A stretch of DNA of 64,000 bases from Burkholderiales bacterium (GCA_026954015.1 JAIXLP010000005.1:36013-100012), one strand, 5' to 3'; shown: positions 1 to 9,436, counted from the stretch's first letter. Program-made: numbers and translations. The notes: generated from the letters alone by a model not told the origin.

Positions 1-208
1 CGCGCTCTTCTCGGCCGCGAAAATCCACCGCGCGCGCCAGCCCCAGCTGCGCCAGTTGCGCGGTGTCCTGCGGCGTCAGCGCCGCGAGGTGGTCCGAGCG
101 GAACAGCGTGCGCCAGCGCAGGCGCCGCCCGTCGGCCGCGCCGTAGCCGCCCAGATCACGGAAATTGCTGGCGCCGTCGAGTGTCAGCGCACGAGAAAAA
201 TCTCCCAT
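1..208 (-). CDS. Tyrosine/serine protein phosphatase family protein (partial, 3' part outside window)
   Basis: The frame starts at an ATG at 208 and stays open to the window edge, giving 69 N-terminal residues. Near the start it carries the motif NFRDLGGY followed by a basic stretch and LFRSDHL. This is the typical N-terminus of the tyrosine-protein phosphatase family that includes Mycobacterium PtpB-like enzymes. The catalytic CX5R loop would lie beyond the edge and cannot be checked. Only 9 bases separate the start from the end of the M20 hydrolase gene upstream on the same strand, so the two may be co-transcribed. Confidence 0.75.
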   Translation of the reverse strand, partial: MGDFSRALTLDGASNFRDLGGYGAADGRRLRWRTLFRSDHLAALTPQDTAQLAQLGLARAVDFRGREER

Positions 209-217
209 GCACCGACT

Positions 218-1417
218 TTAGCGGGGCGCAAGCCATTGCTGCGCCAGCCGCACCCAGTAGCTCGCCCCCAGCGGGATCAGCGCGTCGTTGAAGTCGTAGC
301 TCGGGTTGTGCAGGGTGCACGGGCCGGCGCCGTGGCCCAGCTCGCGGTGGTCGCCCTCGCCATTGCCGATGAAGACGTAGGCGCCGGGTTTTGCCTGCAG
401 CATGAACGAGAAATCCTCTGCGCCCATCGTCGGCTCCTGCGCCAGCACCTGCTCCGGCCCCACGATATCGGCCATCACGCGCGCGGCGAACGCCGCCTCG
501 TCGGCGCTGTTGACCGTGGCCGGGTAGTTGCGCGTGAACTCGAACTCGCAGCGCGCGCCGAACGCGGCGCTCGTGTGCTCGGCCACCTCGCGCATGCGCC
601 GCTCGATCAGATCCAGCAGTTCCACCGTGAAGGTGCGCACCGTGCCCTGCAGCTCGCAGGTGTCGGGCACCACGTTGGTCGCTTCGCCCGCGTGGATCAT
701 CGTGACCGAGATCACGCCCGCGTCGACCGGCTTGCGGTTGCGGCTGATGATGGTCTGAAAAGCCTGCACCATCTGGCAGGCCACCGGCACCGGGTCTATG
801 CCCAGGTGCGGCATGCCGCCGTGCCCGCCCTTGCCGCGCACGGTGATCTTGAACTCGTTGCTTGACGCCATCACCGGCCCGCCGCTCACCGCGAACGTGC
901 CCACCGCCATGCCTGGCCAGTTGTGCATGCCGAAGACGGCCTGCATCGCAAAGCGCTCGAACAGCCCGTCCTTCATCATCTCGCGCGCGCCGCCGCCGCC
1001 CTCCTCGGCGGGCTGGAAGATGAGGTACACGGTGCCATCGAAATCGCGGTGCGCCGCCAGGTACTGCCCCGCCGCGAGCAGCATTGCGGTATGCCCGTCG
1101 TGCCCGCAGGCGTGCATCTTGCCCGCGTGGCGGCTCGCGTGCGCGAAGGTGTTGAACTCGCGCATCGGCAGCGCGTCCATGTCGGCGCGCAGGCCGAGCG
1201 CGCGCCCGCACGTCCCGCCGTCGCGCCCCTGCACGATGCCCACGACGCCGGTCGTGCCCATGCCGCGGTGCACCGGTATGCCCCACGCTGCCAGGCGCTC
1301 GGCCACCACGTCGGCGGTGCGCCGCTCTTCAAAGCACAGCTCAGGGTGCGCGTGGATGTCGCGGCGCAGTGTGGCTATCGTGCCCGCCTCGCGGGCGATC
1401 GCTTCGATGATGTGCAT
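218..1417 (-). CDS. M20 family metallo-amidohydrolase (hippurate hydrolase / aminoacylase type)
   Basis: A 399-residue protein of normal family length. It is expected to hydrolyse N-acyl amino acids such as hippurate with a di-metal centre. The HACGHDGHT motif (residues 102-110) and the PAEEGGGG motif (about 136-143) carry the metal ligands and catalytic glutamate of the M20D subfamily; GLRADMDALPM near residues 75-85 is also conserved. A central dimerisation domain with GKGGHGGMPH lies near residue 195-204. The ATG at 1417 is preceded by GAGG at good spacing. No signal peptide is seen, so it is cytoplasmic. The true substrate cannot be read from sequence. Confidence 0.9.
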   Translation of the reverse strand: MHIIEAIAREAGTIATLRRDIHAHPELCFEERRTADVVAERLAAWGIPVHRGMGTTGVVGIVQGRDGGTCGRALGLRADMDALPMREFNTFAHASRHAGKMHACGHDGHTAMLLAAGQYLAAHRDFDGTVYLIFQPAEEGGGGAREMMKDGLFERFAMQAVFGMHNWPGMAVGTFAVSGGPVMASSNEFKITVRGKGGHGGMPHLGIDPVPVACQMVQAFQTIISRNRKPVDAGVISVTMIHAGEATNVVPDTCELQGTVRTFTVELLDLIERRMREVAEHTSAAFGARCEFEFTRNYPATVNSADEAAFAARVMADIVGPEQVLAQEPTMGAEDFSFMLQAKPGAYVFIGNGEGDHRELGHGAGPCTLHNPSYDFNDALIPLGASYWVRLAQQWLAPR

Positions 1418-1542
1418 GGTGGTGATCCTCGGTGGCCGCAGTCTAGCCCGAGGTACCGCGTGCGGCTAGCGCAATGCGGTGACCGACCAAGCTACGTGTC
1501 TGCCGGAAATTGCGAGACCATCCAGGTCATCGTCCGGGCCAC

Positions 1543-1839
1543 TCAGGCCGCTTCACATCGCTGCGCGAGGTAACCCGAGCCGCAGGCGTACAGCTCCTGC
1601 AGCGCATGCTGCAGATGCAGCGCCTCCTCGTCTTCGGGGGTGCCATCGCGCCCCGCCGCCTGTTCGCGCTCGACATACCCACGCACCGCGCCGACCATGG
1701 TGTGCGCCATGTCTTCGGCAGGCATCCGGTGTTGCAGAAATTCCGGCGCGGCGGCAGTTGCCACATGGATGGCGGAGCGCAGACGCTCGGCCTGGCGGCC
1801 TGGCGCGGCGCCGCTGCCGGCGGTGGGTTTGGAGTGCAT
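1543..1839 (-). CDS. Small protein of unknown function (98 aa)
   Basis: I do not recognise a family. The 98-residue product is soluble, Ala-rich and mostly helical in appearance, with an acidic stretch (GTPEDEEALHLQ) towards the C-terminus. The ATG at 1839 has a GGGAGAT ribosome binding site about 5 bases upstream, which is why it is preferred over the longer frame beginning at 1980. It stands alone between the amidohydrolase (same strand) and the divergent LysE exporter gene. Codon use is like its neighbours, so it is probably a real gene. Confidence 0.55.
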   Translation of the reverse strand: MHSKPTAGSGAAPGRQAERLRSAIHVATAAAPEFLQHRMPAEDMAHTMVGAVRGYVEREQAAGRDGTPEDEEALHLQHALQELYACGSGYLAQRCEAA

Positions 1840-1973
1840 GACGATCTCCCGGCACGATGCGCGCGGTCGCAGCCGGCGCACCCGCGCGCAGGCCACCACG
1901 CTCTCGCGCATTATTGCCGTCGCACATCCCCCTGCTGGACGTAGCATCATCCACCCCACGCGCTTTCCAACCC

Positions 1974-2582
1974 ATGTCACTGCACACCTGGCTCATCTAC
2001 CTGCTCGCGTCGATCGGGCTGTCGCTTTCGCCCGGTCCCAACGGGCTGCTCGCGCTGACGCACGGCGCGATGTACGGGCGCAGGCGGACGCTCTACACCA
2101 TCGCGGGCGGCGCGGTGGGTTTCGTTGCGCTCATCGCGTTGTCGATGTTCGGCATCGGCGCGCTCGTGCGCTCGTCTGCGCAGTGGCTCGCCGCGCTCAA
2201 GTGGCTGGGCGGCGCCTACCTGGTGTGGCTGGGCATCCAGGTCTGGCGCGCGCCGCCGCCCGTCCTGGCACGCGCGACACCCGCCACCGAGCAGGGCGCG
2301 CGGCTGTTTCGCCAGGGTGTGCTGTCGGCCACGACCAACCCCAAGGCCCTGCTGTTCTTCACCGCGTTCCTGCCCCAGTTCATCGACCCTGGGCGCGACC
2401 TGGTGCTGCAGTTCGCCCTGATGGCGGGCACCTTCGCCGCTACGGAATTCCTCACCGAATACGTGCTCGCGAGCGCGGCGCACCGCATCAGCCCCTGGCT
2501 GGCACGTGTGGGCAGGCAGTTCAACCGCGCCTGTGGCGGCGTGTTCATGGCGCTCGGCGCGCTGCTGCCGCTGCGTGGCTGA
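1974..2582 (+). CDS. LysE/RhtB family amino-acid exporter
   Basis: A 202-residue inner-membrane protein of normal LysE/RhtB length with about five to six hydrophobic segments. The N-terminal segment contains the family signature SPGPNGLLALTHG (residues 18-30), and a second conserved block TNPKALLFFTAFLPQF lies near residues 120-135. Members export amino acids or their analogues by proton antiport. The ATG at 1974 fits the family start (MSLHTWL); the frame is open further upstream but that part is not family-like. It is divergent from the small unknown gene. The substrate is not predictable. Confidence 0.88.
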   Translation: MSLHTWLIYLLASIGLSLSPGPNGLLALTHGAMYGRRRTLYTIAGGAVGFVALIALSMFGIGALVRSSAQWLAALKWLGGAYLVWLGIQVWRAPPPVLARATPATEQGARLFRQGVLSATTNPKALLFFTAFLPQFIDPGRDLVLQFALMAGTFAATEFLTEYVLASAAHRISPWLARVGRQFNRACGGVFMALGALLPLRG

Positions 2583-2611
2583 CACCCGCGCAGTGCGGGC
2601 GGAGGCAGATT

Positions 2612-2687
2612 TGGTGCGGCTGGCGGGGATCGAACCCACGACCCTTGGCTTCGGAGGCCAATACTCTATCCACTGAGCTACAGCCGC
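2612..2687 (-). tRNA. tRNA-Arg (anticodon CCG)
   Basis: Read on the minus strand this is a complete cloverleaf of 76 bases with an encoded CCA end at 2612-2614. The acceptor arm GCGGCUG pairs with CAGCCGC, the D-arm starts GCTCAGTGG, the anticodon stem TTGGC/GCCAA holds the loop CTCCGAA (anticodon CCG, arginine), and the T-arm carries GGTTCGATCC. It lies between the LysE gene and the TetR regulator gene. Confidence 0.95.
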
Positions 2688-2710
2688 AATGCATGCAGCA
2701 GGAAATTATC

Positions 2711-3337
2711 TCATGCACCCTGCGGCGCAAACCCCAGACCACTCAGATAGACGTCCATCGTGCGGCGTCCCACGGCGAGCGGATCGAATGGCGCACCCGT
2801 CAGGATCCAGCCCTGCAACAGACCGTCGAACAGCGCCTGCAGCCCCAGTGCGGCCTCCGCCGCGGGCATGGGCAACGCGACGCGCGCCTGCCGCGCGGCC
2901 AGCGCCAGGTCACGCGTGAGCATCGCGTGGCAGCGCTGCATCGCCGCCTGATGGCGCTCGCGCACGCCGTTGAGTTCGGCCACGTACTCCACCCGGTACA
3001 TCGCGATCTCGAACACGCGACGCGCGTGCGTGTCGCCCACCACCGCCGAGAACACCGCGCACACGGCCACGCGCACCCGCTGCAGCGGGTCGCCGCGCGC
3101 GGCCTCGTCGGCGTCGTAGGCGGCCTCCAGCGGCAAGGTCACGCGATCCATCATCGCGTTGAACAGATCCACCTTGTCCCTGAAGTGCCAGTAGATGGCG
3201 CCGCGCGTGGCGCCCGCCGCCTGCGCGATCTCCGCGAGTGACGCGCGCCCCACGCCTTTTTCGTAGAACACGTGCTCGGCGGCGTCAAGCAGAGCCTGCC
3301 GCGTCGCGTCTGCCTCTTCCTTCGTGCGTCTGACCAT
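2711..3337 (-). CDS. acrR: TetR/AcrR family repressor of the adjacent efflux pump
   Basis: A 208-residue TetR-type regulator. The N-terminal helix-turn-helix (about residues 29-55) reads SLAEIAQAAG-TRGAIYWHF, very close to the AcrR/TtgR/MexR-type pump repressors, and the C-terminal ligand domain follows at normal length. The ATG at 3337 (MVRRTKEEA) matches the usual AcrR start; an upstream in-frame start would add an unlikely basic tail. It is divergent from the RND pump operon, and the gap carries a 30-bp palindrome that is the likely operator for both. Inference: it represses the pump and itself until a toxic ligand binds. Confidence 0.88.
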   Translation of the reverse strand: MVRRTKEEADATRQALLDAAEHVFYEKGVGRASLAEIAQAAGATRGAIYWHFRDKVDLFNAMMDRVTLPLEAAYDADEAARGDPLQRVRVAVCAVFSAVVGDTHARRVFEIAMYRVEYVAELNGVRERHQAAMQRCHAMLTRDLALAARQARVALPMPAAEAALGLQALFDGLLQGWILTGAPFDPLAVGRRTMDVYLSGLGFAPQGA

Positions 3338-3395
3338 CTGAAAAAAACCCGGGAAAAAACGACAATGGCACCTTCGCCTGTCGCGATTCACACTT

Positions 3396-3425
3396 GATTA
3401 TACATTCGCGTTTGTATGTATAATC
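3396..3425. promoter_or_regulatory. AcrR-type palindromic operator overlapping divergent -10 boxes
   Basis: An inverted repeat with 10-bp perfect arms: GATTATACAT at 3396-3405 mirrors ATGTATAATC at 3416-3425, with one further matched pair (3407/3414) inside. It closely resembles the E. coli AcrR operator (TACATACATT-ATGTATGTA type). A perfect TATAAT at 3419-3424 faces the pump operon, and its mirror image at 3397-3402 is a perfect TATAAT facing the repressor gene. A TetR dimer bound here would block both promoters. The -35 elements are weak (TTGATT at 3394-3399 is 19 bp from the forward -10). Confidence 0.8.
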
Positions 3426-3511
3426 GCCGCCTTTGTGCAAACACACAGCAGTGCGCCTGCCCGGTGCAGTGCACCTGGCGGCATCGCCGCACCGCATAGC
3501 CAAGGAATCCC

Positions 3512-4744
3512 ATGGTCCGACTGTCCCCTTCGGTCAGCCCCGTCGACGGGTTGCGCGCACGCGCACTCGCCCTTCCGTTCATTGTCGCAAGCGCGCTGGT
3601 GCTCGTCGCCTGCGGCCAGTCGGGCGCACAGGCGCCAGCAGCAGGCAGCGCGCCACCGCCGCCGCAAGTGGGGGTGCTGACGGTGCAGCCGGGCAATGTC
3701 GGGCTGGTCACCGAACTGCCGGGGCGCCTGGAGGCGTCGCGCGTGGCGGAAGTACGCGCACGTGCCGCCGGCATCCTGCAAAAGCGCGTGTTCGCCGAGG
3801 GCAGCGAAGTCAAGGCCGGGCAGAAGCTCTTTCTGATCGACGATGCGCCTTACCGCGCCAGCGTCGCGCAGGCCGAGGCGAGCCTCGCGCAGGCGCAGGC
3901 GAGCCTGGCGCAAAGCCGCGCGCTCGCCGAGCGCTACGCACCGCTCGTGGCGCAGAACGCCATCAGCAAGCAGGACTACGACAACGCCGTGGCCGCGCGC
4001 AAGGCGGGCGAGGCCAACGTCGCCGCGGCCAAGGCCGCCGTCACCGTGGCGCGCATCAACCTCGGATACGCCACCGTGACCGCGCCGATTTCCGGGCGCA
4101 TCGGTCGCGCGCTCGTGACCGAAGGCGCGCTCGTCGGCCAGGGCACGCCCACGCAACTGGCGCTGATCCAGCAGATCGACCCGCTGTACATCAACTTCAC
4201 GCAATCGGCAGCAGACGCGCTCAAGCTGCGCGCCGCGGTCGCCAGTGGCCAGTACCAGACGGCGGGCGGCAACGCCGCGCGCGTGAGCGTGGTGCTGGAA
4301 GACGGCAGCACCTACGCGCACCCCGGCAAGCTGCTGTTCACCGATCTGTCGGTCGATCCCACGAGCGGCCAGGTCACGCTGCGCGCCGAGGTGCCCAATC
4401 CGCAGCGCGCGCTGCTGCCGGGCCTGTACGTGCGCGTGCGCCTGGAGCAGGCGCAGGCGAGCGGCGCGGTGCTGCTGCCCCAGCAGGCGGTTACGCGCAC
4501 GGCCAGCGCCGACACCGTGATGGTGGTCGGCGAGGGCGGCAGGCTCACGCCGCGCCCGGTCAAGCTCGGGCCGAGCCAGGGCGACCACTGGGTCGTGCTC
4601 GAAGGCCTGAAAGCCGGCGAACAGGTGATGGTGGACGGCTTCCAGAAGCTGCCGCGCGTCAAGCCCGGAGACCCCGTCATCGTGCAACCCGTGCCCTGGT
4701 CCGAGCACGGCAGCGCGCCCGCAGCCCCGGCGGCGAAATCCTGA
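3512..4744 (+). CDS. acrA: RND efflux periplasmic adaptor lipoprotein (AcrA/MexA family)
   Basis: A 410-residue membrane-fusion protein that links the inner-membrane RND pump to the outer-membrane channel. The N-terminus has a signal segment ending in LVAC, a lipobox with acylated Cys34. The lipoyl-like halves flank an alpha-helical hairpin (around residues 105-175, rich in QAEASLAQAQASLAQ), then beta-barrel and membrane-proximal domains follow. The ATG at 3512 has an AAGGA site 6 bases upstream. First gene of the operon; 18 bases separate it from the pump gene. Regulated by the palindromic operator at 3396-3425. Confidence 0.93.
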   Translation: MVRLSPSVSPVDGLRARALALPFIVASALVLVACGQSGAQAPAAGSAPPPPQVGVLTVQPGNVGLVTELPGRLEASRVAEVRARAAGILQKRVFAEGSEVKAGQKLFLIDDAPYRASVAQAEASLAQAQASLAQSRALAERYAPLVAQNAISKQDYDNAVAARKAGEANVAAAKAAVTVARINLGYATVTAPISGRIGRALVTEGALVGQGTPTQLALIQQIDPLYINFTQSAADALKLRAAVASGQYQTAGGNAARVSVVLEDGSTYAHPGKLLFTDLSVDPTSGQVTLRAEVPNPQRALLPGLYVRVRLEQAQASGAVLLPQQAVTRTASADTVMVVGEGGRLTPRPVKLGPSQGDHWVVLEGLKAGEQVMVDGFQKLPRVKPGDPVIVQPVPWSEHGSAPAAPAAKS

Positions 4745-4762
4745 TCGCCCGGAGCGCGGCAC

Positions 4763-7700
4763 ATGGCCAAATTTTTCATTGAACGGCCCATCTTCGCGTG
4801 GGTCATCGCCATCTTCATCATGGTGGCGGGCGCGGTGTCGATCACCAAACTGCCCATCGCCCAGTACCCGGCCGTGGCGCCGCCAACGATCCAGGTGTCG
4901 GCGGCGTATCCGGGTGCGACTGCACAGGTACTGGAAGATTCAGTGCTCGCGGTCATTGAACGTGAAATGAACGGCGCCACCGGCCTCGTCTACATGGAAA
5001 CCACGAGCCAAGCCAACGGCACGGGCACGCTGGTGCTGAGTTTCGAGCCCGGCACCAACCCCGATCTGGCGCAGGTAGACGTGCAGAACCGCCTCTCGCG
5101 CGCCACGCCGCGCCTGCCCTCCGCCGTGGTGCAGCAGGGTGTACGCGTGGAAAAGTCGCGTTCCAACTTCCTGCTGTTTTCGATGCTGACCACGGAAACC
5201 CCCGACGTCACCATCGAGGCGCTCAACGACTACGCCGCGCGCAACATCGTGCCCGAGCTGCAGCGTCTGCCCGGCGTCGGCACCGTGACCCAGTTCGGTG
5301 CGGAGCGCGCGATGCGCATCTGGATCGACCCGGCCAAGCTCAAGGGCTACAACCTCTCACTCGACCAGGTCAACGCCGCGATCCGCGCGCAGAACGTGCA
5401 GATCTCGGCCGGCAATCTGGGCGATCTGCCGAGCGCGCCCGGCCAGGCCACGACCGCCACCATCGTCGCCCAAGGTCAGCTCACGACGCCCGAGGCCTTC
5501 GGCAACGTCGTGCTGCGTGCCAACACCGACGGCTCCAGCGTGCGCCTGAAGGACGTCGCGCGCGTGGAGCTCGGCGCGCAAAGCTACGGCGCCAGTGCGC
5601 GGCTGGATGGCGGCGAGGCCGTCGGCATGGGCGTGCAGCTCACGCCCACGGCCAATGCGCTGGAGACTTCAAAGCTCGTCAAGGCCAAGCTCGACGAGCT
5701 GCAGCAATTCTTTCCGCAGGGCGTGAAGTACGCGATCCCGTACGACACCTCGGTGTTCATCTCTGCCTCGATCCAGAAAGTGGTCGAAACGCTGTTCGAG
5801 GCGGTCGCGCTGGTATTCCTCGTGATGCTGCTGTTCCTGCAGAACCTGCGCTACACCATCATTCCGACCATCGTCGTGCCCGTGGCGCTGCTGGGCACCT
5901 TCGCCACGCTGCTGGCGCTGGGCTTTTCCATCAACGTGCTGACCATGTTCGGCATGGTGCTCGTGATCGGCATCGTCGTGGACGACGCGATCGTGGTGGT
6001 GGAGAACGTCGAGCGCATCATGAGCGAAGAGGGCCTGTCACCGCTGGAAGCCACGCGCAAGGGCATGTCCCAGATCTCGGGCGCGATCATCGGCGTGACC
6101 GTGGTGCTGATCTCGGTGTTCGTTCCGCTCGCGTTCTTCCCCGGCGCGACGGGCAACATCTACCGCCAGTTTGCCGCCACCATGGGCACGTCGATCGCGT
6201 TCTCGGCCTTCCTGGCCCTGTCGCTCACCCCGGCGCTGTGCGGCACGCTGCTCAAACCCATGGCCGAAGGGCACGATCAGAAGCGCGGTTTCTTCGGCTC
6301 GTTCAACCGCGGCTTCAAGCGCACCACGCAGCGCTACGAGTCGGGCCTCTCGCGCGTGCTGCACCGCGGCGGGCGCATGATGGTCGTCTACGCCGCGCTG
6401 ATCGCCGCCGTCGCGCTGATCTACAACCGCCTGCCGACCTCGTTCCTGCCCAACGAGGATCAGGGCAACCTGATCACCAACGTGCAGCTGCCGCCGGGCG
6501 CGGCGCTTGCGCGTACCGAAGTGGCGCTGAAGGCGGTCGAGAAGTACTTTCTGGCGCAGCCCGAAGTGGAGCACATCGTCACCGTCGCCGGATTCTCGTT
6601 TTCGGGCCAGGGGCAGAACGCGGGCCTGGCCTTCGTGACGCTCAAGCCGTGGGATGAACGCAAGGGCGTCGAGCACGGTGCCGAAGCCATCGCCAACCGG
6701 GCCACGATGGCGCTCTACGGCTTCCGCGACGCATTTCTCTTCGCCATCAACCCCCCGCCGATCCCCGAGCTGGGCAACGCCGCCGGTTTCACCTTCCGCC
6801 TGCAGGACCGCGGCGGCAAGGGGCACGAGGCACTGCTGGCCGCGCGCAACCAGTTGCTGGGCATGGCGGCGCAAAGCAAGGTGCTCGCGGGTGTGCGCCC
6901 CGACGGCATCGAAGACGCGCCGCAGATGCAGATCGACATCGACCGCGACAAGGCCGCGGCGCTGGGCGTGGGTTTCGACAGCATCAACTCGGCCTTGTCC
7001 ACGGCGCTGGGCTCGGCCTATGTGAACGACTTCCCGAGCCAGGGGCGGCTGCAGCGCGTCGTCGTGCAGGCCGACACGCAGGCGCGCATGCAGCCCGAGG
7101 CCGTGCTGGATCTGCCCGTGCTCAACAACCAGGGGCAGGTGATCCCGCTCTCCACCTTCGCCAGCACGAAGTGGATCACCGGCGCCATGCAGACCGTGCG
7201 CTACAACGGCTACCCGGCGATGAAAATCGCGGGAGGCCCCGCGCCCGGCGTGAGCACGGGCCAGGCCATGGCCGAGATGGAGCGCATCGCCGCGCAACTG
7301 CCCGAGGGCTTCGGCTACGAATGGACCGGCCAGTCACGCGAGGAAAAACTCGCAGGCGGCCAGGCCATGATCCTCTACGCGTTCTCGCTGCTCGCCGTCT
7401 TCCTGGCGCTGTCGGCGCTCTACGAAAGCTGGGCCATTCCGTTCGCGGTGCTGCTTGTGGTGCCGCTGGGCGTGCTCGGCGTGCTGCTGGCCACACTCTT
7501 GCGGGGCCTGGCCAATGACGTGTACTTCCAGATCGGGCTGGTGACCATCATCGGCCTGTCGGCCAAGAACGCCATCCTGATCATCGAGTTCGCCAAGGAC
7601 CTGCACGCCTCGGGCAAGAGCGTCTTCGAGGCTGCGCTGGCGGCGGCGCACCTGCGTTTTCGCCCCATCATCATGACGTCCCTCGCCTTCACGCTGGGCG

Positions 7701-7909
7701 TGATGCCGTTGTTCCTCGCCAACGGCGCCAGCTCGGCGAGCCAGCGCGCGATCGGCACCGGCGTGGTCGGCGGCATGATTTCAAGTACGCTGCTCGCCAT
7801 CCTGTTCGTGCCCACGTTCTTCGTGCTGGTGCGCGGCTTCTTCAAGGGCAGCAAACGCCAGCAGGCGCACGACGCAGAGCAGGCGCAGCTCCACGGCAAT
7901 GTGCACTAA
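4763..7909 (+). CDS. acrB: RND multidrug efflux transporter, HAE1 family (AcrB/MexB type)
   Basis: A 1048-residue, 12-helix proton/drug antiporter of exactly the usual HAE1 length. It begins with the family signature MAKFFIERPIFAWVIAIFI. The proton-relay residues are present: Asp407-Asp408 in VVDDAIVVVENV (helix 4) and Lys935 in GLSAKNAILIIEFAK (helix 10, equivalent to AcrB Lys940). The two large periplasmic loops lie between helices 1-2 and 7-8. The C-terminus is a short charged tail. It follows the adaptor gene by 18 bases and precedes the channel gene by 12, giving a complete tripartite pump. Substrate range cannot be told from sequence. Confidence 0.96.
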   Translation: MAKFFIERPIFAWVIAIFIMVAGAVSITKLPIAQYPAVAPPTIQVSAAYPGATAQVLEDSVLAVIEREMNGATGLVYMETTSQANGTGTLVLSFEPGTNPDLAQVDVQNRLSRATPRLPSAVVQQGVRVEKSRSNFLLFSMLTTETPDVTIEALNDYAARNIVPELQRLPGVGTVTQFGAERAMRIWIDPAKLKGYNLSLDQVNAAIRAQNVQISAGNLGDLPSAPGQATTATIVAQGQLTTPEAFGNVVLRANTDGSSVRLKDVARVELGAQSYGASARLDGGEAVGMGVQLTPTANALETSKLVKAKLDELQQFFPQGVKYAIPYDTSVFISASIQKVVETLFEAVALVFLVMLLFLQNLRYTIIPTIVVPVALLGTFATLLALGFSINVLTMFGMVLVIGIVVDDAIVVVENVERIMSEEGLSPLEATRKGMSQISGAIIGVTVVLISVFVPLAFFPGATGNIYRQFAATMGTSIAFSAFLALSLTPALCGTLLKPMAEGHDQKRGFFGSFNRGFKRTTQRYESGLSRVLHRGGRMMVVYAALIAAVALIYNRLPTSFLPNEDQGNLITNVQLPPGAALARTEVALKAVEKYFLAQPEVEHIVTVAGFSFSGQGQNAGLAFVTLKPWDERKGVEHGAEAIANRATMALYGFRDAFLFAINPPPIPELGNAAGFTFRLQDRGGKGHEALLAARNQLLGMAAQSKVLAGVRPDGIEDAPQMQIDIDRDKAAALGVGFDSINSALSTALGSAYVNDFPSQGRLQRVVVQADTQARMQPEAVLDLPVLNNQGQVIPLSTFASTKWITGAMQTVRYNGYPAMKIAGGPAPGVSTGQAMAEMERIAAQLPEGFGYEWTGQSREEKLAGGQAMILYAFSLLAVFLALSALYESWAIPFAVLLVVPLGVLGVLLATLLRGLANDVYFQIGLVTIIGLSAKNAILIIEFAKDLHASGKSVFEAALAAAHLRFRPIIMTSLAFTLGVMPLFLANGASSASQRAIGTGVVGGMISSTLLAILFVPTFFVLVRGFFKGSKRQQAHDAEQAQLHGNVH

Positions 7910-7921
7910 AGTGAGCCTTCC

Positions 7922-9364
7922 ATGACGAAATCCACTCCCTTCACCGCCGCCCGCACGACGGCCGTCGCGTTCGCGGTGCTGCTGGCCACCGGCTGCAGCT
8001 TCATTCCGACCTACGAGCGGCCTGCCGCCCCCGTGCCCACGACCTACCCGGCGGCCGACGCCGCGGACGCGGCAGCATCCACCGCGGTGGCGGACATCGA
8101 CTGGCAGGACTATTTCACCGACCCGCGGCTGCACACCCTGATCAATCTGGCACTGCGCAACAACCGGGACCAGCACATGGCCATGCTGCGCGTCGACCAG
8201 GCGCGCGCGCAGTTCGACATCCAGCGCGCCGCCGAGTATCCGGCAGTGAACGGCATCGGCAGCTTCACGCGCCAGCCGAACACCAGCACGGGCAAGTACG
8301 GCTCCGCCTACCAGGTGGGGCTGGGCATCACGAGCTGGGAAATCGACTTTTTCGGCCGCATCGCGGCGCTCAAGGAGCAGGCGCTGGCGCAGTTCCTCGC
8401 CACCGACGAAGCGCGCAAGGCGGCGCAGATCAGCCTGGTCTCGACCGTGGCATCGGGCTGGCTCACGCTGGTCGCCGACGAAGAGTTGCTGGACCTCTCG
8501 CGCCGCACCCTGCGCACGCGTGAAGAGTCGGTGCAACTCACGCGCCTGCGCCTGACCAACGGCGTGAGTTCCGAGCTCGACCTGCGCCAGGCCGAAAGCC
8601 TGACCGAACAGGCGCGCGCCACGCTCGCGCAGCAGGAACGCCAGCGCATGCAGGACGAGAACGCAATGGCGCTGGTACTGGGCCAGCCGCTGCCGGCGGA
8701 GATCCGCGCGAGCCTCACCGCCTCGCGCCTGGCGCAGGCCGCGCCCATGCAGGCGCTGCCGGCGGGGCTGCCGTCCGCGCTGCTCGAACGCCGGCCCGAT
8801 ATCCGTCAGGCGGAAGAGCAGCTCATTGCCGCCAACGCCAACATCGGCGCGGCGCGCGCGGCGTTCTTTCCGCGCATCGCACTGACGGCCCAGGTCGGCA
8901 CCGTGAGCAGCGAACTTTCGGGGTTGTTCAAGGGCGGTTCCTGGGCGTTCTCGCTCGCACCGCAGGCGGCCCTGCCGATCTTTGACGCTGGCCGCAACCA
9001 GGCCAACCTGGAGGCCGCGCAGATTGGACGCGAGATTGCGGTCGCGCAGTACGAGAAATCCATCCAGACCGCCTTCCGTGAGGTCGCCGACGCACTCGCG
9101 GGCCGCGCCACGCTGCAGATGCAGCTCGATGCGCAGCAGGCGCAGGCGCGGTCCGATACCCGCCGCTTCGAACTGTCCGACCTGCGTTACCGCAACGGCG
9201 TGGCGAGCTACCTCGACCTGCTGGACGCGCAGCGCTCGCTGTTCGCGTCGGAACAGGCGCTCGTGGTCACGCGCCTGCAAAAATTGCAGAACCAGGTCGC
9301 GCTCTACAAGGTTCTGGGCGGAGGCTGGTCGCAGCAGTCGGAAAAACTCGCCGCGCACCCCTGA
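7922..9364 (+). CDS. oprM: Outer-membrane efflux channel lipoprotein (OprM/NodT family)
   Basis: A 480-residue TolC-like outer-membrane factor. The signal peptide ends with the lipobox LLATGC (Cys25), so it is lipid-anchored like OprM. Two repeated outer-membrane-efflux domains follow, with the conserved LERRPDIRQAEEQLIAANANIGAARAAFFPRI block in two pieces near residues 280-320 and the DLLDAQRSLF helix near 435-444. It is the last gene of the pump operon and supplies the exit duct for the RND pump. No convincing T-rich terminator follows it; the next gene has its own -10. Confidence 0.94.
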   Translation: MTKSTPFTAARTTAVAFAVLLATGCSFIPTYERPAAPVPTTYPAADAADAAASTAVADIDWQDYFTDPRLHTLINLALRNNRDQHMAMLRVDQARAQFDIQRAAEYPAVNGIGSFTRQPNTSTGKYGSAYQVGLGITSWEIDFFGRIAALKEQALAQFLATDEARKAAQISLVSTVASGWLTLVADEELLDLSRRTLRTREESVQLTRLRLTNGVSSELDLRQAESLTEQARATLAQQERQRMQDENAMALVLGQPLPAEIRASLTASRLAQAAPMQALPAGLPSALLERRPDIRQAEEQLIAANANIGAARAAFFPRIALTAQVGTVSSELSGLFKGGSWAFSLAPQAALPIFDAGRNQANLEAAQIGREIAVAQYEKSIQTAFREVADALAGRATLQMQLDAQQAQARSDTRRFELSDLRYRNGVASYLDLLDAQRSLFASEQALVVTRLQKLQNQVALYKVLGGGWSQQSEKLAAHP

Positions 9365-9436
9365 ACGCCACGCCCGGTGTACGGGGCTGCGCCGCAGCGC
9401 GGCGCCGCGCGGTCGCTCAACGCCCGGGCACGCTCC

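Noticed and set aside
2711..3503. Longer starts for the TetR gene and overlapping frames towards 3813
   Set aside because: They run through the operator and into the adaptor gene on the other strand; the AcrR family start MVRRTKEEA fits at 3337.
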